A stretch of DNA of 64,000 nt from the NCBI GenBank assembly GCA_016719755.1, contig JADJYM010000016.1:310001-374000 (forward strand), in the 5' to 3' direction. The stretch's first letter is position 1, and each line of letters begins with the position of its first letter. Positions 1 through 8,730 of this stretch are shown piece by piece. The notes beneath the pieces are model-generated. The model was given only the letters and a program-made list of their open reading frames with translations. It was not told the origin of the DNA and ran no database searches. Source of the DNA: Novosphingobium sp. Lineage in GTDB: Bacteria > Pseudomonadota > Alphaproteobacteria > Sphingomonadales > Sphingomonadaceae. The translations under genes were made by a program, and so were the position numbers.

Positions 1-972
1 CTGGCGATTGCGACGCTAAGGCTGTTGCCGCTCCACGGCAGTTCCCGCGCGGATGGCCCGCTGGCAACCAGCGTGGCCGGCCTTGCCTTTCCCAATCCGC
101 TGGGCATGGCTGCCGGGTTCGACAAGAACGCCGAAGTGCCGGACGCGCTGCTGGGTATCGGCTTCGGCTTTGCCGAGGTTGGCTCGATCACCCCGCTGCC
201 CCAGGCCGGAAACCCGCGTCCCCGGCTGTTCCGGCTGACCGAGGACCAGGCAGTGATCAACCGCATGGGCTTCAACAACGCCGGGGCCGAAGCGGCAGTC
301 GAGCGGCTCGCCCGGCGGCGCGGGCGACCGGGAATCGTCGGGATCAACATCGGCGCGAACAAGGATTCGCTCGACCGGATCGCCGACTATGCCACCATGG
401 CGCGGCTGATGGCGCCACTCGCCAGCTATCTGGCGGTCAACGTCTCCAGCCCCAACACGCCTGGCTTGCGCGCGCTGCAGGACGAGGGCGCGCTGACCGC
501 GTTGCTCGATGCGGTGCTGGCCGCGCGCGGCGCCAAGGGCCCGCCGGTCTTCCTGAAAGTCGCGCCGGATTTGGAACCGGCGGATATCGACGCGATTGCG
601 CGAATCGCGCTCGACAAGCGGCTGGGCGGGCTGATCGTATCAAACACCACCATATCGCGCCCGCCGCTGGCTTCGGCCCATGCCGGGGAAGCGGGCGGCC
701 TGTCCGGGGCGCCGCTGCGCGACCTGGCCCAGCAGCGCCTGCGCGATTTCCGCCAGGCCACCGGCGGGGCGATCCCGTTGGTCGGCGTGGGCGGCGTTGC
801 CTGCGCCCAGGACGCCTGGGCGCGGATCCGCGCGGGCGCCAGTCTGGTCCAGCTCTACAGCGCCATGGCCTTCGCCGGACCGGGGATCGCGCGGCGGATC
901 GTGAAGGAGCTCGAGGCGCTGATGCGGCGCGATGGCTTTGCGACCATTGCCGAGGCGGTGGGAAGCGAATAG
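1..972 (+). CDS. pyrD: dihydroorotate dehydrogenase (quinone), 5'-truncated by window edge
   Basis: Class 2 dihydroorotate dehydrogenase, which oxidises dihydroorotate to orotate with quinone at the inner membrane in pyrimidine synthesis. The frame is already open at base 1 (fragment begins LAIATLRLLP), so the N-terminal membrane helix lies outside the window; 323 residues remain of the usual 340-350. Visible are the FMN-site segment GMAAGFDKNAEVPD, the loop GINIGANK, the catalytic-serine segment NVSSPNTPGLRALQ (fragment residues 147-160) and the C-terminal phosphate loop GVGGV. An in-frame TTG at 25 is not needed as a start. The stop is 10 bp before the next gene, so the two may be co-transcribed. 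Confidence 0.95.
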   Translation: MAIATLRLLPLHGSSRADGPLATSVAGLAFPNPLGMAAGFDKNAEVPDALLGIGFGFAEVGSITPLPQAGNPRPRLFRLTEDQAVINRMGFNNAGAEAAVERLARRRGRPGIVGINIGANKDSLDRIADYATMARLMAPLASYLAVNVSSPNTPGLRALQDEGALTALLDAVLAARGAKGPPVFLKVAPDLEPADIDAIARIALDKRLGGLIVSNTTISRPPLASAHAGEAGGLSGAPLRDLAQQRLRDFRQATGGAIPLVGVGGVACAQDAWARIRAGASLVQLYSAMAFAGPGIARRIVKELEALMRRDGFATIAEAVGSE

Positions 973-982
973 CCTTGGCGCC

Positions 983-2698
983 ATGAAACTGCGCCTGCTT
1001 GCCCTGATCGCCGCTCCGCTGCTTGCGGGCGGCTGTGCCACCACCACCACCGCGCCGCGCCCCGCCGCCGCTCCGCCGGTTTTCGACAAGGGCATGGTCA
1101 GCGCCGCCGATCCGCGCGCGGCGGAAGCTGGTGCCCAGATCCTGCGCCAGGGCGGCAGCGCGACCGACGCGGCGCTCGCAACGTTGCTGGCACTGACCGT
1201 CGTCGAGCCGCAAAGCTCCGGCATCGGCGGCGGCGGGTTCCTGATCGTCGATGACGGCAAGGGCAAGGTCGACACGCTGGACGGGCGCGAGACGGCGCCT
1301 GCCGCCGCCGGGCCCGACTGGTTCAAGGTGAACGGACAGTACCTTACCGTCCCTCAGGCAATTCCCGGCGGGAAAAGCGTGGGGGTGCCCGGCAACCTGG
1401 CCCTGATGGCAGAGGCGCACCGCCGCCATGGCAAGCTGGCGTGGAAGGACCTGTTCCAGCCCGCGATCCGCCTGGCGGGCGAGGGCTTCACCGTGACCCC
1501 GCGCCTCAACGCCTTCCTTGAGCGTTTTCGCGAATCCGCGGCGCTGAGCGCCGAAGGCCGCGCGATCTATTACCCGGACGGCAATCCGGTTGCGGCCGGC
1601 ACCACGCTGAAGAACCCCGCGCTCGCCGCATTCCTGGCCCGGTTGGCGGACGAAGGCCCCAGGGCGTTCTATTCCGGCGCCAATGCGCAGGCGATCGTTA
1701 CCGCCGTCAACACAGCGCCGCGCAATCCCTCGGCCATGACGCTGGGCGATGTCGGGGCCTACCGCGCCAAGGAACGTCCACCGGTCTGCGTCACCTACCG
1801 CCGCCACCGGATGTGCGGCATGGGCCCGCCAAGCTCGGGCGCGACCACGGTGTTCGGCGTGCTCGGCCTGCTTGAACGCTTTGACCTTCCCGCGCTGGGC
1901 AAGGACGATCCACGCGCCTGGCACCTCATCGCGGAAGCGCAGCGGCTGGCCTATGCCGACCGCGAACGCTATCTGGCCGACCCCGATTTTGTCGACGTGC
2001 CGGTCGCCGGGCTGCTCGCGCCGGACTATCTGGCGGCGCGCGCCCAGCTGATCGCGATCGACCGGACCATGGCCACGGTCGCGCCGGGCAATCCGGCGGG
2101 GGTCAAGGTCGCACTGGCCGACGGGCTGGTGCCGGACATCGTCTCCACCTCGCACTTCGTCGCGATCGACCGCAGCGGGCAGGCCGCGACGCTCACCTCG
2201 ACCATCGAAAGCGCGTTCGGTTCAGGGCTGGTGGTCAACGGCTACTTCCTCAACAACGAGCTGACCGACCTCAGCGTGATTCCCGACCGCAACGGAGTGC
2301 CGGTCGCCAACCGGGTCGAGGGCGGCAAACGGCCGCGCAGTTCGATGAGCCCGGTGCTGGTCTATGCGCCCGATGGCCGCCTGCGCCTTGCGCTGGGCGC
2401 GGCGGGTGGATCGACGATTCCCGCCCAGGTGCTGAAAGCGATCATCGGCGTGGTCGACTGGAACCTTTCCGCGCAGGACGCGATCGCGCTGCCGGTGATC
2501 TTCGCGCCGGGCGGCCAGACCGTGTTCGTCGAGCGCGGATCGCCGCACGAAGCGATGATCCCGGCGCTGAAGGCGCTGGGCCACGCGGACGTGCAACTGC
2601 GCGAACGCAGCTTCAAGGCAAATGCGGTCGAAGCCGTGAACGGGCGGCTGGCCGGGGCCGCCGATCCGCGCAGCGAAGGGCGTGCAGTCAGCGAGTAA
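983..2698 (+). CDS. ggt: gamma-glutamyltransferase, predicted lipoprotein
   Basis: N-terminal-nucleophile hydrolase that cleaves gamma-glutamyl amides such as glutathione. I chose ATG 983 because it opens a signal sequence with a lipobox-like LLAGGC; the longer open frame from 932 would run inside pyrD. The protein is 571 residues. The autoprocessing and catalytic threonine is T389 in STSHFVAID, matching the TTH segment of the family although the second Thr is Ser. NGYFLNNELTD, KRPRSSMSP and GAAGGSTIP are the substrate-binding segments of the small subunit. A lipid anchor would place it in the periplasm or outer membrane; this is inferred from the N-terminus. Confidence 0.92.
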   Translation: MKLRLLALIAAPLLAGGCATTTTAPRPAAAPPVFDKGMVSAADPRAAEAGAQILRQGGSATDAALATLLALTVVEPQSSGIGGGGFLIVDDGKGKVDTLDGRETAPAAAGPDWFKVNGQYLTVPQAIPGGKSVGVPGNLALMAEAHRRHGKLAWKDLFQPAIRLAGEGFTVTPRLNAFLERFRESAALSAEGRAIYYPDGNPVAAGTTLKNPALAAFLARLADEGPRAFYSGANAQAIVTAVNTAPRNPSAMTLGDVGAYRAKERPPVCVTYRRHRMCGMGPPSSGATTVFGVLGLLERFDLPALGKDDPRAWHLIAEAQRLAYADRERYLADPDFVDVPVAGLLAPDYLAARAQLIAIDRTMATVAPGNPAGVKVALADGLVPDIVSTSHFVAIDRSGQAATLTSTIESAFGSGLVVNGYFLNNELTDLSVIPDRNGVPVANRVEGGKRPRSSMSPVLVYAPDGRLRLALGAAGGSTIPAQVLKAIIGVVDWNLSAQDAIALPVIFAPGGQTVFVERGSPHEAMIPALKALGHADVQLRERSFKANAVEAVNGRLAGAADPRSEGRAVSE

Positions 2699-2737
2699 CC
2701 TTGAAGCGAACCGCAGTCCGGCATAGCTTGTCGGCGA

Positions 2738-4606
2738 GTGTCGCCGGACAAGCGGGCCGGCATCAGGGGATGGCTGCGAAAAGGGGCGCAAGCGGTGGTG
2801 GATATTTCGGATCTGGGAACCAGGCGCAATCTGGTCGAGCTGTTCCTCGCCCGCGCCGACGCAGGCGGGGAGAAACCCTTCCTGTGGGCCAAGCGCGAGG
2901 GGGAATGGCGCTCGATCAGCTGGGCTGAGGCCGCGCGGCAGGTCTGCCTGATCGCGGAAAGCCTGCGGGCGATGGGCCTGTCGCAGGGCGACCGGGTGAT
3001 GCTGGTGGCGGAAAACCGCCCCGAATGGTGCATCGCCGACTTCGCGATCATGGCGGCCGGCTGCCTGACCGTGCCCGCCTATGTCACCAATACCGAACGC
3101 GACCACCTGCACATCCTTGAGGATTCGGGCGCCAGCGCGGTGATCGTCGCCAGTGACAAGCTGGCCAAGCCGCTGCTTGGCGCGGTGCTGCGTTCCGGCC
3201 AGGCCCGGCACGTCATCGGGATCGAGCCGCTGCGCATCTCACAGACCGGCCTGTTCGAATATCACGACTGGCAGACGCTGATCGCCGGGGATGCGGGCGC
3301 GGCGCGCGCGGCGGTAGATGGGCGGATTGCCGGGATCGGGCGCGATGACATCGCCTGCCTGATCTATACCAGCGGCACCGGCGGGGCCCCGCGCGGGGTG
3401 ATGCTGCACCACGGCTCGATTCTCCACAATGTCGATGGTGCGGCGCGGGTCCTGGCCGAGGACTTTGGCCTGAACGACGAGGTCTGGCTGTCGTTCCTGC
3501 CGCTCAGCCATGCCTATGAACACACCGGCGGGCAAATGCTGCCGATCGGCTGCGCGGCGCAGATCTATTACGCCGAGGGGCTGGAAAAGCTCGCCAGCAA
3601 TATTGAGGAAGTGCGGCCGACCGTGATGGTGGTGGTGCCGCGCCTGTTCGAGGTGCTGCGCACCCGGATCATGAAACAGATCGAGAAGCAGGGCCGCTTT
3701 GCCAATTACCTGATGGGCCGGGCCATGGGGATCGGCGCGGTCAGGGCGCAGCGCGGCGGCAAGTCTCGGTTGCGCGACAAGCCGATGGACCTGTTCCTGG
3801 AAAAGACCCTGCGGCCCAAGATCCGCGCCAAGTTCGGCGGACGGATCAAGGCGATGGTATCGGGCGGGGCACCGCTCAGCCCGGAAGTGGGCGTGTTCTT
3901 CGAATCGATGGGGCTGACCATGCTCCAGGGCTATGGCCAGACCGAGGCGGGGCCGGTGATCAGCTGCAACCGCCCGCGCGTGGGGCTGAAGATGGACACC
4001 GTCGGCCCGCCGCTCCACGGGGTGGAGGTGAAGATCGCCGAAGACGGCGAGATTCTGGTGCGCGGCGAACTGGTGATGAAAGGCTACTGGCGCAACCAGG
4101 CGGAAACCGACAAGGCACTGGTCGGGGGCTGGCTGCACACCGGCGACATCGGCCATATCGACGAGGCCGGGCGGATCGTCATCACCGACCGCAAGAAGGA
4201 CATGATCGTCAACGACAAGGGCGACAATATCTCGCCCGCCAAGGTCGAGGGGTTGCTTACCCTCCAGCCGGAAATCGCCCAGGCGATGGTGGTGGGCGAC
4301 AAGCGGCCCTACGTGGTTGGCCTGATCGTGCCGGATGCCGAATGGGCACTGGAATGGGCGCGCGCCAACGACGAGAAGTTCGATCTTCACAAGCTGCAGG
4401 ACCTGCCCGCCTTCCGCTCCGCCCTGCGCACGGCGGTTGACCGGGTGAACCAGGACCTGTCGGTGATCGAAAAAGTCCGCCAGTTCGCCTTCGCGGACGA
4501 GGCCTTCACGATCGACAACGAGGAACTGACGCCGAAGCAGTCGATCCGCCGCCACAAGCTCAAGGCGCGCTACGGCGAACGGCTGGACGGGTTGTACAAG
4601 GGGTGA
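2738..4606 (+). CDS. AMP-dependent long-chain acyl-CoA synthetase
   Basis: Activates fatty acids to acyl-CoA through an acyl-adenylate (ANL superfamily, FadD15-like group). It has 622 residues from GTG 2738. Adenylation motifs seen are YTSGTGGAPRGV at about residue 210 (the usual SGTTG has become SGTGG), GYGQTEAGP at about 398, GWLHTGDIG, and the hinge region ITDRKKDMIVNDKGDNISP with the catalytic-lysine region following. The 39-bp gap after the transferase gene is compatible with one transcript, but no functional link between them is visible. The start is uncertain because other GTG codons occur nearby. Confidence 0.9.
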   Translation: MSPDKRAGIRGWLRKGAQAVVDISDLGTRRNLVELFLARADAGGEKPFLWAKREGEWRSISWAEAARQVCLIAESLRAMGLSQGDRVMLVAENRPEWCIADFAIMAAGCLTVPAYVTNTERDHLHILEDSGASAVIVASDKLAKPLLGAVLRSGQARHVIGIEPLRISQTGLFEYHDWQTLIAGDAGAARAAVDGRIAGIGRDDIACLIYTSGTGGAPRGVMLHHGSILHNVDGAARVLAEDFGLNDEVWLSFLPLSHAYEHTGGQMLPIGCAAQIYYAEGLEKLASNIEEVRPTVMVVVPRLFEVLRTRIMKQIEKQGRFANYLMGRAMGIGAVRAQRGGKSRLRDKPMDLFLEKTLRPKIRAKFGGRIKAMVSGGAPLSPEVGVFFESMGLTMLQGYGQTEAGPVISCNRPRVGLKMDTVGPPLHGVEVKIAEDGEILVRGELVMKGYWRNQAETDKALVGGWLHTGDIGHIDEAGRIVITDRKKDMIVNDKGDNISPAKVEGLLTLQPEIAQAMVVGDKRPYVVGLIVPDAEWALEWARANDEKFDLHKLQDLPAFRSALRTAVDRVNQDLSVIEKVRQFAFADEAFTIDNEELTPKQSIRRHKLKARYGERLDGLYKG

Positions 4607-4633
4607 GGATATGCGGTTATATGTGCAGCAAGC

Positions 4634-4963
4634 TTAGCCGGAGCCGTGATCCGCACTCTGCCGCTTCTGCTTGCTGGCCTCTAGGGCACGTCTCACTTGC
4701 TCCCCTCGTTCATTCAGAAATATAGCTGATCCGTTAAACTCATTGTGCGCCCGAACAGGGCTAACATGAGCAAGGTTTCTGGCCTGAAGGCGCAATCCGG
4801 CGCTTCGCGCTTCATCGTAAGTCGTCCCAAGGCGTTCCGCCAACCCGGTGTAACCCCAAGATGCGCGCCTCGAACACGACTCAACGATCCGGCGCTCGAT
4901 TTCAGTCAAACGCCTAGCATAAGCAGCGGCAGCTCTTTCATCTAACGGCGGTGGGATATTCAT
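4634..4963 (-). CDS. hypothetical protein, possible winged-helix DNA-binding protein
   Basis: A 109-residue soluble protein that I do not recognise. The middle part (YARRLTEIERRIVESC, then GLAERLGTTYDEARSAGLRL) has the rhythm of a helix-turn-helix followed by a short wing, so a small transcription factor is possible but only by pattern. Its ATG follows directly on the TAA stop of the upstream gene (stop at 4966-4964, start at 4963), so the two are probably translationally coupled. No signal peptide or membrane segment. Confidence 0.6.
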   Translation of the reverse strand: MNIPPPLDERAAAAYARRLTEIERRIVESCSRRASWGYTGLAERLGTTYDEARSAGLRLQARNLAHVSPVRAHNEFNGSAIFLNERGEQVRRALEASKQKRQSADHGSG

Positions 4964-5491
4964 TTAAGCCGCTTCCTTCTCCACCCACTCGGGATAGAAA
5001 CTCGGTTCGCGCTGCGACCAGCCGGGCGCGGTGGCGGCGGCTTCGCTGATCGATTGGAGCAGGTGCTTGCGCCGGTTGGGGCGGATCTGCGGCAGGGCGG
5101 CGGCGGCGCAGAAGGCCGCGGGAAGGAATGGCCGCACCTCTGCCCCCAGCAGGCGCTCGTAGAGGAAGCGGAAGGCCGAGAAGCCGTCGATCTTTTCCTG
5201 CGCCAGATCGAAGGCGGCAAGGCGGATCAGTTTGCCAAGGAATGCCTCGATCCCTTCCAGCGCGGTTTCGGACGGCACCGTGCCGCGCAGGATCTTGAGG
5301 TCCTGATAGGTCACGTACTGGCTGCGAATCGCGGCCATTTCCGCCGCATCGCGCGCCCACAGTTTGAACGCGTCCTGCCGCCCCAGCCCGACATCGAGAC
5401 TGCGCTTGATGTAACGCTGCTCGCAGGGCGAAAAGCTGGCGAACTCGCGCAGTTCGGCGATGGTCAGTGATGCGGTACCGGTCTTGGCCAT
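4964..5491 (-). CDS. hypothetical protein (175 aa), partner of downstream HTH-like gene
   Basis: Not recognised. It is a soluble, mostly helical 175-residue protein with an N-terminal stretch (LTIAELREFASFSPCEQRY) that could be a small DNA- or protein-binding helix bundle, and a C-terminus rich in aromatic residues. It is the first gene of a two-gene leftward unit with the HTH-like gene. Upstream, between it and the divergent methyltransferase, lies a CtrA-type sequence at 5533-5549. Function unknown. Confidence 0.65.
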   Translation of the reverse strand: MAKTGTASLTIAELREFASFSPCEQRYIKRSLDVGLGRQDAFKLWARDAAEMAAIRSQYVTYQDLKILRGTVPSETALEGIEAFLGKLIRLAAFDLAQEKIDGFSAFRFLYERLLGAEVRPFLPAAFCAAAALPQIRPNRRKHLLQSISEAAATAPGWSQREPSFYPEWVEKEAA

Positions 5492-5532
5492 GATGAAGCC
5501 CCTTGTTGCGGGGACAGATCACCAGAATATGG

Positions 5533-5549
5533 TTATGAAGCGGTTAACC
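5533..5549. promoter_or_regulatory. candidate CtrA-type binding site (TTAT-N7-TTAACC)
   Basis: TTAT, seven bases, then TTAACC in the 93-bp divergent region between the unknown gene at 4964-5491 and the methyltransferase at 5585. The alphaproteobacterial CtrA consensus is TTAA-N7-TTAA, so this is one mismatch away with the correct spacing. Matches this short occur by chance; binding is inferred only. Confidence 0.3.
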
Positions 5550-5584
5550 ACGCGCGCCTTGCGGGTTCCGGAGCGGGATGGAGG

Positions 5585-6193
5585 ATGGCCTTGCGGGATT
5601 TCGATCCGGACACCCTAGCCTTCTACGCCCACGAAGCGCGGGACTATGCCGCGAACGGCTTCACCGGGATTGGCCGCCACCTTGATGGCTTTCTTGACCG
5701 TCTGGCTCCGGGGGCGACGATTCTCGAGCTTGGTTGCGGTGCGGGACGCGATGCGGAGGCGATGGCCGCACGCGGCTTTCACGTCGATGCGACCGACGGG
5801 GTGCCGGAAATGGCCGCTCTTGCCTCTGCCCGGCTTGGCCGGCCGGTGCGGGTATTGCGCTTTGACCAGCTTGAGGCGGTCGAGGCCTATGACGGCGTCG
5901 TGGCGGCCTATTCGCTGCTTCACGTGCCGCGCGCCGGACTGCCGGGAGTGCTGCGCCGGGTCTGGCGCGCCTTGCGGCCGGGCGGCTGGCACATCGCCAT
6001 CTACAAAACCGCCGGCGCCGAAGGACGCGACCGGCTGGGGCGCTACTACAACTATCCGGACGAAGCGCAGCTGCGCGGGTTCTACGCCGCCGCCGGGCCG
6101 TGGTCGGAGATCGGAACCGAAAGCGGCGAAGGGCGCGGCTACGAAGGCGCCGCGGCGCGCTTTGTGTCGATCACCCTGCGCAAACCGGACTAG
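5585..6193 (+). CDS. class I SAM-dependent methyltransferase
   Basis: A 202-residue Rossmann-fold methyltransferase. SAM-binding motif I is [19 protein letters not shown] at about residues 43-61, followed by the acidic motif II (HVDATDG) and a [20 protein letters not shown] segment typical of the Methyltransf_11/25 group. Substrate unknown; small-molecule or tellurite-resistance-like (TehB-like) enzymes have this size. ATG 5585 is preceded by a GGATGGAGG ribosome-binding stretch. Its TAG stop overlaps tail-to-tail with the stop of thiSG: both are read from the same CTAG at 6190-6193. Confidence 0.8.
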   Translation: MALRDFDPDTLAFYAHEARDYAANGFTGIGRHLDGFLDRLAPGATILELGCGAGRDAEAMAARGFHVDATDGVPEMAALASARLGRPVRVLRFDQLEAVEAYDGVVAAYSLLHVPRAGLPGVLRRVWRALRPGGWHIAIYKTAGAEGRDRLGRYYNYPDEAQLRGFYAAAGPWSEIGTESGEGRGYEGAAARFVSITLRKPD

Positions 6194-7173
6194 ATCAGCC
6201 CGGCCAGCGGGCTTGACGGATCGGCATATTTGCGGGTGGCCATGCGCCCGGCGAGGTAAGCCTCGCGTCCGCCCTCGACCGCCAGGCGCATCGCGCGGGC
6301 CATGCGGATCGGGTCCTTGGCCTCGGCAATCGCGGTATTCATCAGCACCCCGTCGCAGCCCAGTTCCATCGCCACGGCGGCATCGCTGGCCGTGCCAACC
6401 CCGGCATCGACCAGCACCGGCACCGAGGCACCTTCGACGATCAGGCGGATGGTCACCCGGTTCTGGATGCCCAGGCCCGAGCCGATCGGCGCGCCCAGCG
6501 GCATAACCGCCACCGCGCCCGCGCTTTCCAGCTGCTTGGCGGCAATCGGATCATCGACGCAATAGACCATCGGCAGGAAGCCTTCGCCCGCAAGCACCTC
6601 GCAGGCCTTCAGCGTTTCGCGCATGTCGGGATAGAGCGTGCGCGCCTCGCCCAGCACTTCCAGCTTGACCAGGTCCCAGCCACCCGCCTCGCGCGCCAGG
6701 CGCAGGGTGCGGATCGCGTCTTCGGCAGTGAAGCAACCGGCGGTGTTGGGCAGGTAGGTGATCTTTTTCGGGTCGATGAAGTCGGTCAGCATCGGCGCGC
6801 CCCGATCGCTGATGTTGACCCGGCGCACCGCTACGGTGACGATTTCGGCGCCCGAAGCCTCAACCGCAGCGGCGTTTTGCGCGAAATCCTTGTACTTGCC
6901 CGTTCCTACGATCAGGCGCGAGCGGAAGGTCCGCCCAGCAACGGTCCAGGTATCGTCCTGGTGATCTCCGCCACCGACGAAATGGACGATTTCCAGCACG
7001 TCTCCATCGCCAAGGGCCACATCGGCCAGCGTCGAGCGCGGGACGATCGCGCCGTTGCACTCTACCGCGACCTTGGCGGGATCGAGATCGAGGCTGCGGA
7101 CGAGATCGGCGATCGATCCGGCTTCAGCGCGGCGAGGTTCGCCGTTGACGGTCAGGTTGAGCGTGGCGGTCAT
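6190..7173 (-). CDS. thiSG: fused sulfur carrier ThiS - thiazole synthase ThiG
   Basis: Bifunctional thiamin enzyme of 327 residues. Residues 1-69 are a ThiS-type ubiquitin-like domain ending in HFVGGG; from about residue 73 the ThiG (beta/alpha)8 barrel follows, with the Schiff-base lysine K170 in DLVKLEVLG and the phosphate loop [11 protein letters not shown]. ThiG builds thiazole phosphate from deoxyxylulose phosphate, dehydroglycine and the ThiS thiocarboxylate. In free ThiS the glycine pair is C-terminal and is activated by ThiF; here it is internal. The fusion is a recognised architecture, but how it is charged is not evident. No TPP riboswitch is visible upstream, where the MerC-family gene ends 18 bp away. 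Confidence 0.93.
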   Translation of the reverse strand: MTATLNLTVNGEPRRAEAGSIADLVRSLDLDPAKVAVECNGAIVPRSTLADVALGDGDVLEIVHFVGGGDHQDDTWTVAGRTFRSRLIVGTGKYKDFAQNAAAVEASGAEIVTVAVRRVNISDRGAPMLTDFIDPKKITYLPNTAGCFTAEDAIRTLRLAREAGGWDLVKLEVLGEARTLYPDMRETLKACEVLAGEGFLPMVYCVDDPIAAKQLESAGAVAVMPLGAPIGSGLGIQNRVTIRLIVEGASVPVLVDAGVGTASDAAVAMELGCDGVLMNTAIAEAKDPIRMARAMRLAVEGGREAYLAGRMATRKYADPSSPLAGLI

Positions 7174-7191
7174 GCCAAGCGCAGATAGCGA

Positions 7192-7575
7192 TCAGCACGA
7201 ATGGCGCAAGTTGCGGATGTGCGCCCAACCAAGCAGCGCGACGCCGGCAATCGTGAACAGCGCCTCAGCGGCGCCGTGCCCGACCATCAGTGCGACGCTC
7301 ATCAGCGCGATCCCGGCGGCGCCCATCTGGAGCGGCCGGGCATCGCCATGGCGGGTTACGCCGATGACCAGGGTGATGGCGCCGACCACGATCGCCAGCC
7401 CCAGCCCGATGCGGTGGACCTCAGGTGCGAGCAGCACTTCGCCGCCCAGCCCGAGGCCTGCGACCAGCAGCAGGCCCGCGACGCAATGCAGCGCGCACAG
7501 CCCGGAGAGCAGCACGCCGACCCGGTCGAGCCGGTCACGAATCGAGAGCATCGCATTGCGCATTGGACGCCCCAT
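7192..7575 (-). CDS. MerC-domain membrane protein, probable Zur-regulated metal protein
   Basis: A 127-residue inner-membrane protein with four predicted hydrophobic helices and the MerC hallmark LSGLCALHC near residue 29. MerC carries mercuric ions in mer operons, but there is no other mer gene here; chromosomal MerC-like proteins of this type are more plausibly metal (zinc) related. A Zur-type palindrome at 7578-7594 lies directly upstream. The start is uncertain: ATG 7575 leaves only 2 bp to the box, while ATG 7563, preceded by GGGGCG, or ATG 7551 would leave room for a leader. thiSG follows 18 bp downstream and may share the transcript. Confidence 0.82.
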   Translation of the reverse strand: MGRPMRNAMLSIRDRLDRVGVLLSGLCALHCVAGLLLVAGLGLGGEVLLAPEVHRIGLGLAIVVGAITLVIGVTRHGDARPLQMGAAGIALMSVALMVGHGAAEALFTIAGVALLGWAHIRNLRHSC

Positions 7576-7577
7576 GT

Positions 7578-7594
7578 ATGTTATGGTGTAACAT
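7578..7594 (-). promoter_or_regulatory. candidate Zur box
   Basis: ATGTTATGGTGTAACAT: perfect 6-bp arms ATGTTA/TAACAT with a 5-bp spacer, which is the arm sequence and spacing of the Zur (zinc uptake regulator) operator of many proteobacteria. It sits immediately upstream of the MerC-family gene and 54 bp before the divergent heme A synthase start. No zur gene lies in the window, so regulation is inferred from the motif and the neighbouring metal-type gene. Confidence 0.65.
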
Positions 7595-7647
7595 CATGCA
7601 AGCGGGGCCTTGCGCTTCAGGCGGGTCCGACGCAGGAAGCGCTGGCA

Positions 7648-8730
7648 ATGACCGCCAAGATCATACCGCTCGAATCGCGCACCCTTCCAACGGGGCGCGG
7701 CCGCCCTCTGGCCCTTGCCCGCTGGCTGTTCATGGTCGCCGCACTGGTTGTCGCGATCGTCGCCGTGGGAGGGATCACCCGCCTGACCGAAAGCGGGCTT
7801 TCGATCACCGAGTGGAAACCGGTTACAGGCACCCTTCCCCCGCTCAATGACGCGCAGTGGCAGGCTGAATTCGAAGCCTACAAGCAGATTCCCCAGTACA
7901 CCAGGATGAACGGTCCCGCCGGCATGACGCTGGAGGAATACAAGTTCATCTACTTCTGGGAATGGGTCCACCGCCTTATCGCGCGGGTGATCGGCCTGGC
8001 CTTCGCCCTGCCGCTCGCCTGGTTCTGGATGCGCGGCGCCATTCCCGTCGGCTTCAAGCCCCGGCTGGTGGGCCTGCTGGCACTGGGCGGGATGCAGGGG
8101 GTGATCGGCTGGTGGATGGTTTCCTCCGGGCTCGATTCCGGGGCTGACGTCAAGGTTGCCCACTACCGGCTCGCCACCCACCTGCTGGTCGCGCTGACCA
8201 CGCTGTTCGGGCTGGTCTGGACCGCGCTCGACATGCGGGCGCTGGCGCGGGGCGAGCAACCGGCGCGAATCACCCGCTTCGGTGCGGTTGTGGTGGCCGT
8301 GCTGTTCCTTCAGCTGTTCTTCGGTGCCCTGGTGGCAGGAATGCGCGCGGGCTATGTCGCCGGGGCGGGCTGGTTCGAATGGAGTGCCTGGCCGCTGATG
8401 CAGGACCGCCTGTTCCCCGCCGGGATCGACTGGGCGCGCGGCGCGCTCCATGCCGTTATCAACGATCCCTTCCTTACTCATTTCATCCATCGTTGGTGGG
8501 CCTGGGTGGCCGTTGCCGTTCTGGTAGTCCTGGCCCGCAAGGTCCGGCGGGATCACCGTCCGGCCTCGATTGCGATCCATTCGGCCTTCGGCATCCAGAT
8601 CGTGCTGGGCATTGCCACCGTATGGAGCGGCGTCGCGCTGTGGCTTGCCGTGCTCCACCAGCTGACCGGGGCGCTGCTGGTTGCCGCCACCGCATGGGGG
8701 GTTCACGCGCAGGGACGGCGGCAAAGGTGA
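7648..8730 (+). CDS. ctaA: heme A synthase (COX15/CtaA family)
   Basis: Oxidises the C8 methyl of heme O to give heme A for aa3-type cytochrome oxidase. A 360-residue polytopic membrane protein (about eight helices) with the family segment GGITRLTESGLSITEWKP near the first helix and the paired histidine helices FWEWVHRLIARVIG, VAHYRLATHLL, THFIHRWWAW and VLHQLTGALL. ATG 7648 is chosen because it begins about 38 residues before the first helix; the open frame to 7201 overlaps the opposite-strand MerC-family gene. The GTG of the next gene overlaps its stop by 4 bp. Confidence 0.93.
   Translation: MTAKIIPLESRTLPTGRGRPLALARWLFMVAALVVAIVAVGGITRLTESGLSITEWKPVTGTLPPLNDAQWQAEFEAYKQIPQYTRMNGPAGMTLEEYKFIYFWEWVHRLIARVIGLAFALPLAWFWMRGAIPVGFKPRLVGLLALGGMQGVIGWWMVSSGLDSGADVKVAHYRLATHLLVALTTLFGLVWTALDMRALARGEQPARITRFGAVVVAVLFLQLFFGALVAGMRAGYVAGAGWFEWSAWPLMQDRLFPAGIDWARGALHAVINDPFLTHFIHRWWAWVAVAVLVVLARKVRRDHRPASIAIHSAFGIQIVLGIATVWSGVALWLAVLHQLTGALLVAATAWGVHAQGRRQR

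Noticed and set aside
437-2155. Long minus-strand open frame (572 codons) opposite pyrD and the transferase gene
   Set aside because: Antisense to two clear enzyme genes, Arg/Gly-rich composition without motifs; a high-G+C shadow.
7174-7191. Possible TPP riboswitch before thiSG
   Set aside because: Only 18 bp separate it from the MerC-family gene; no room and no THI-box sequence.
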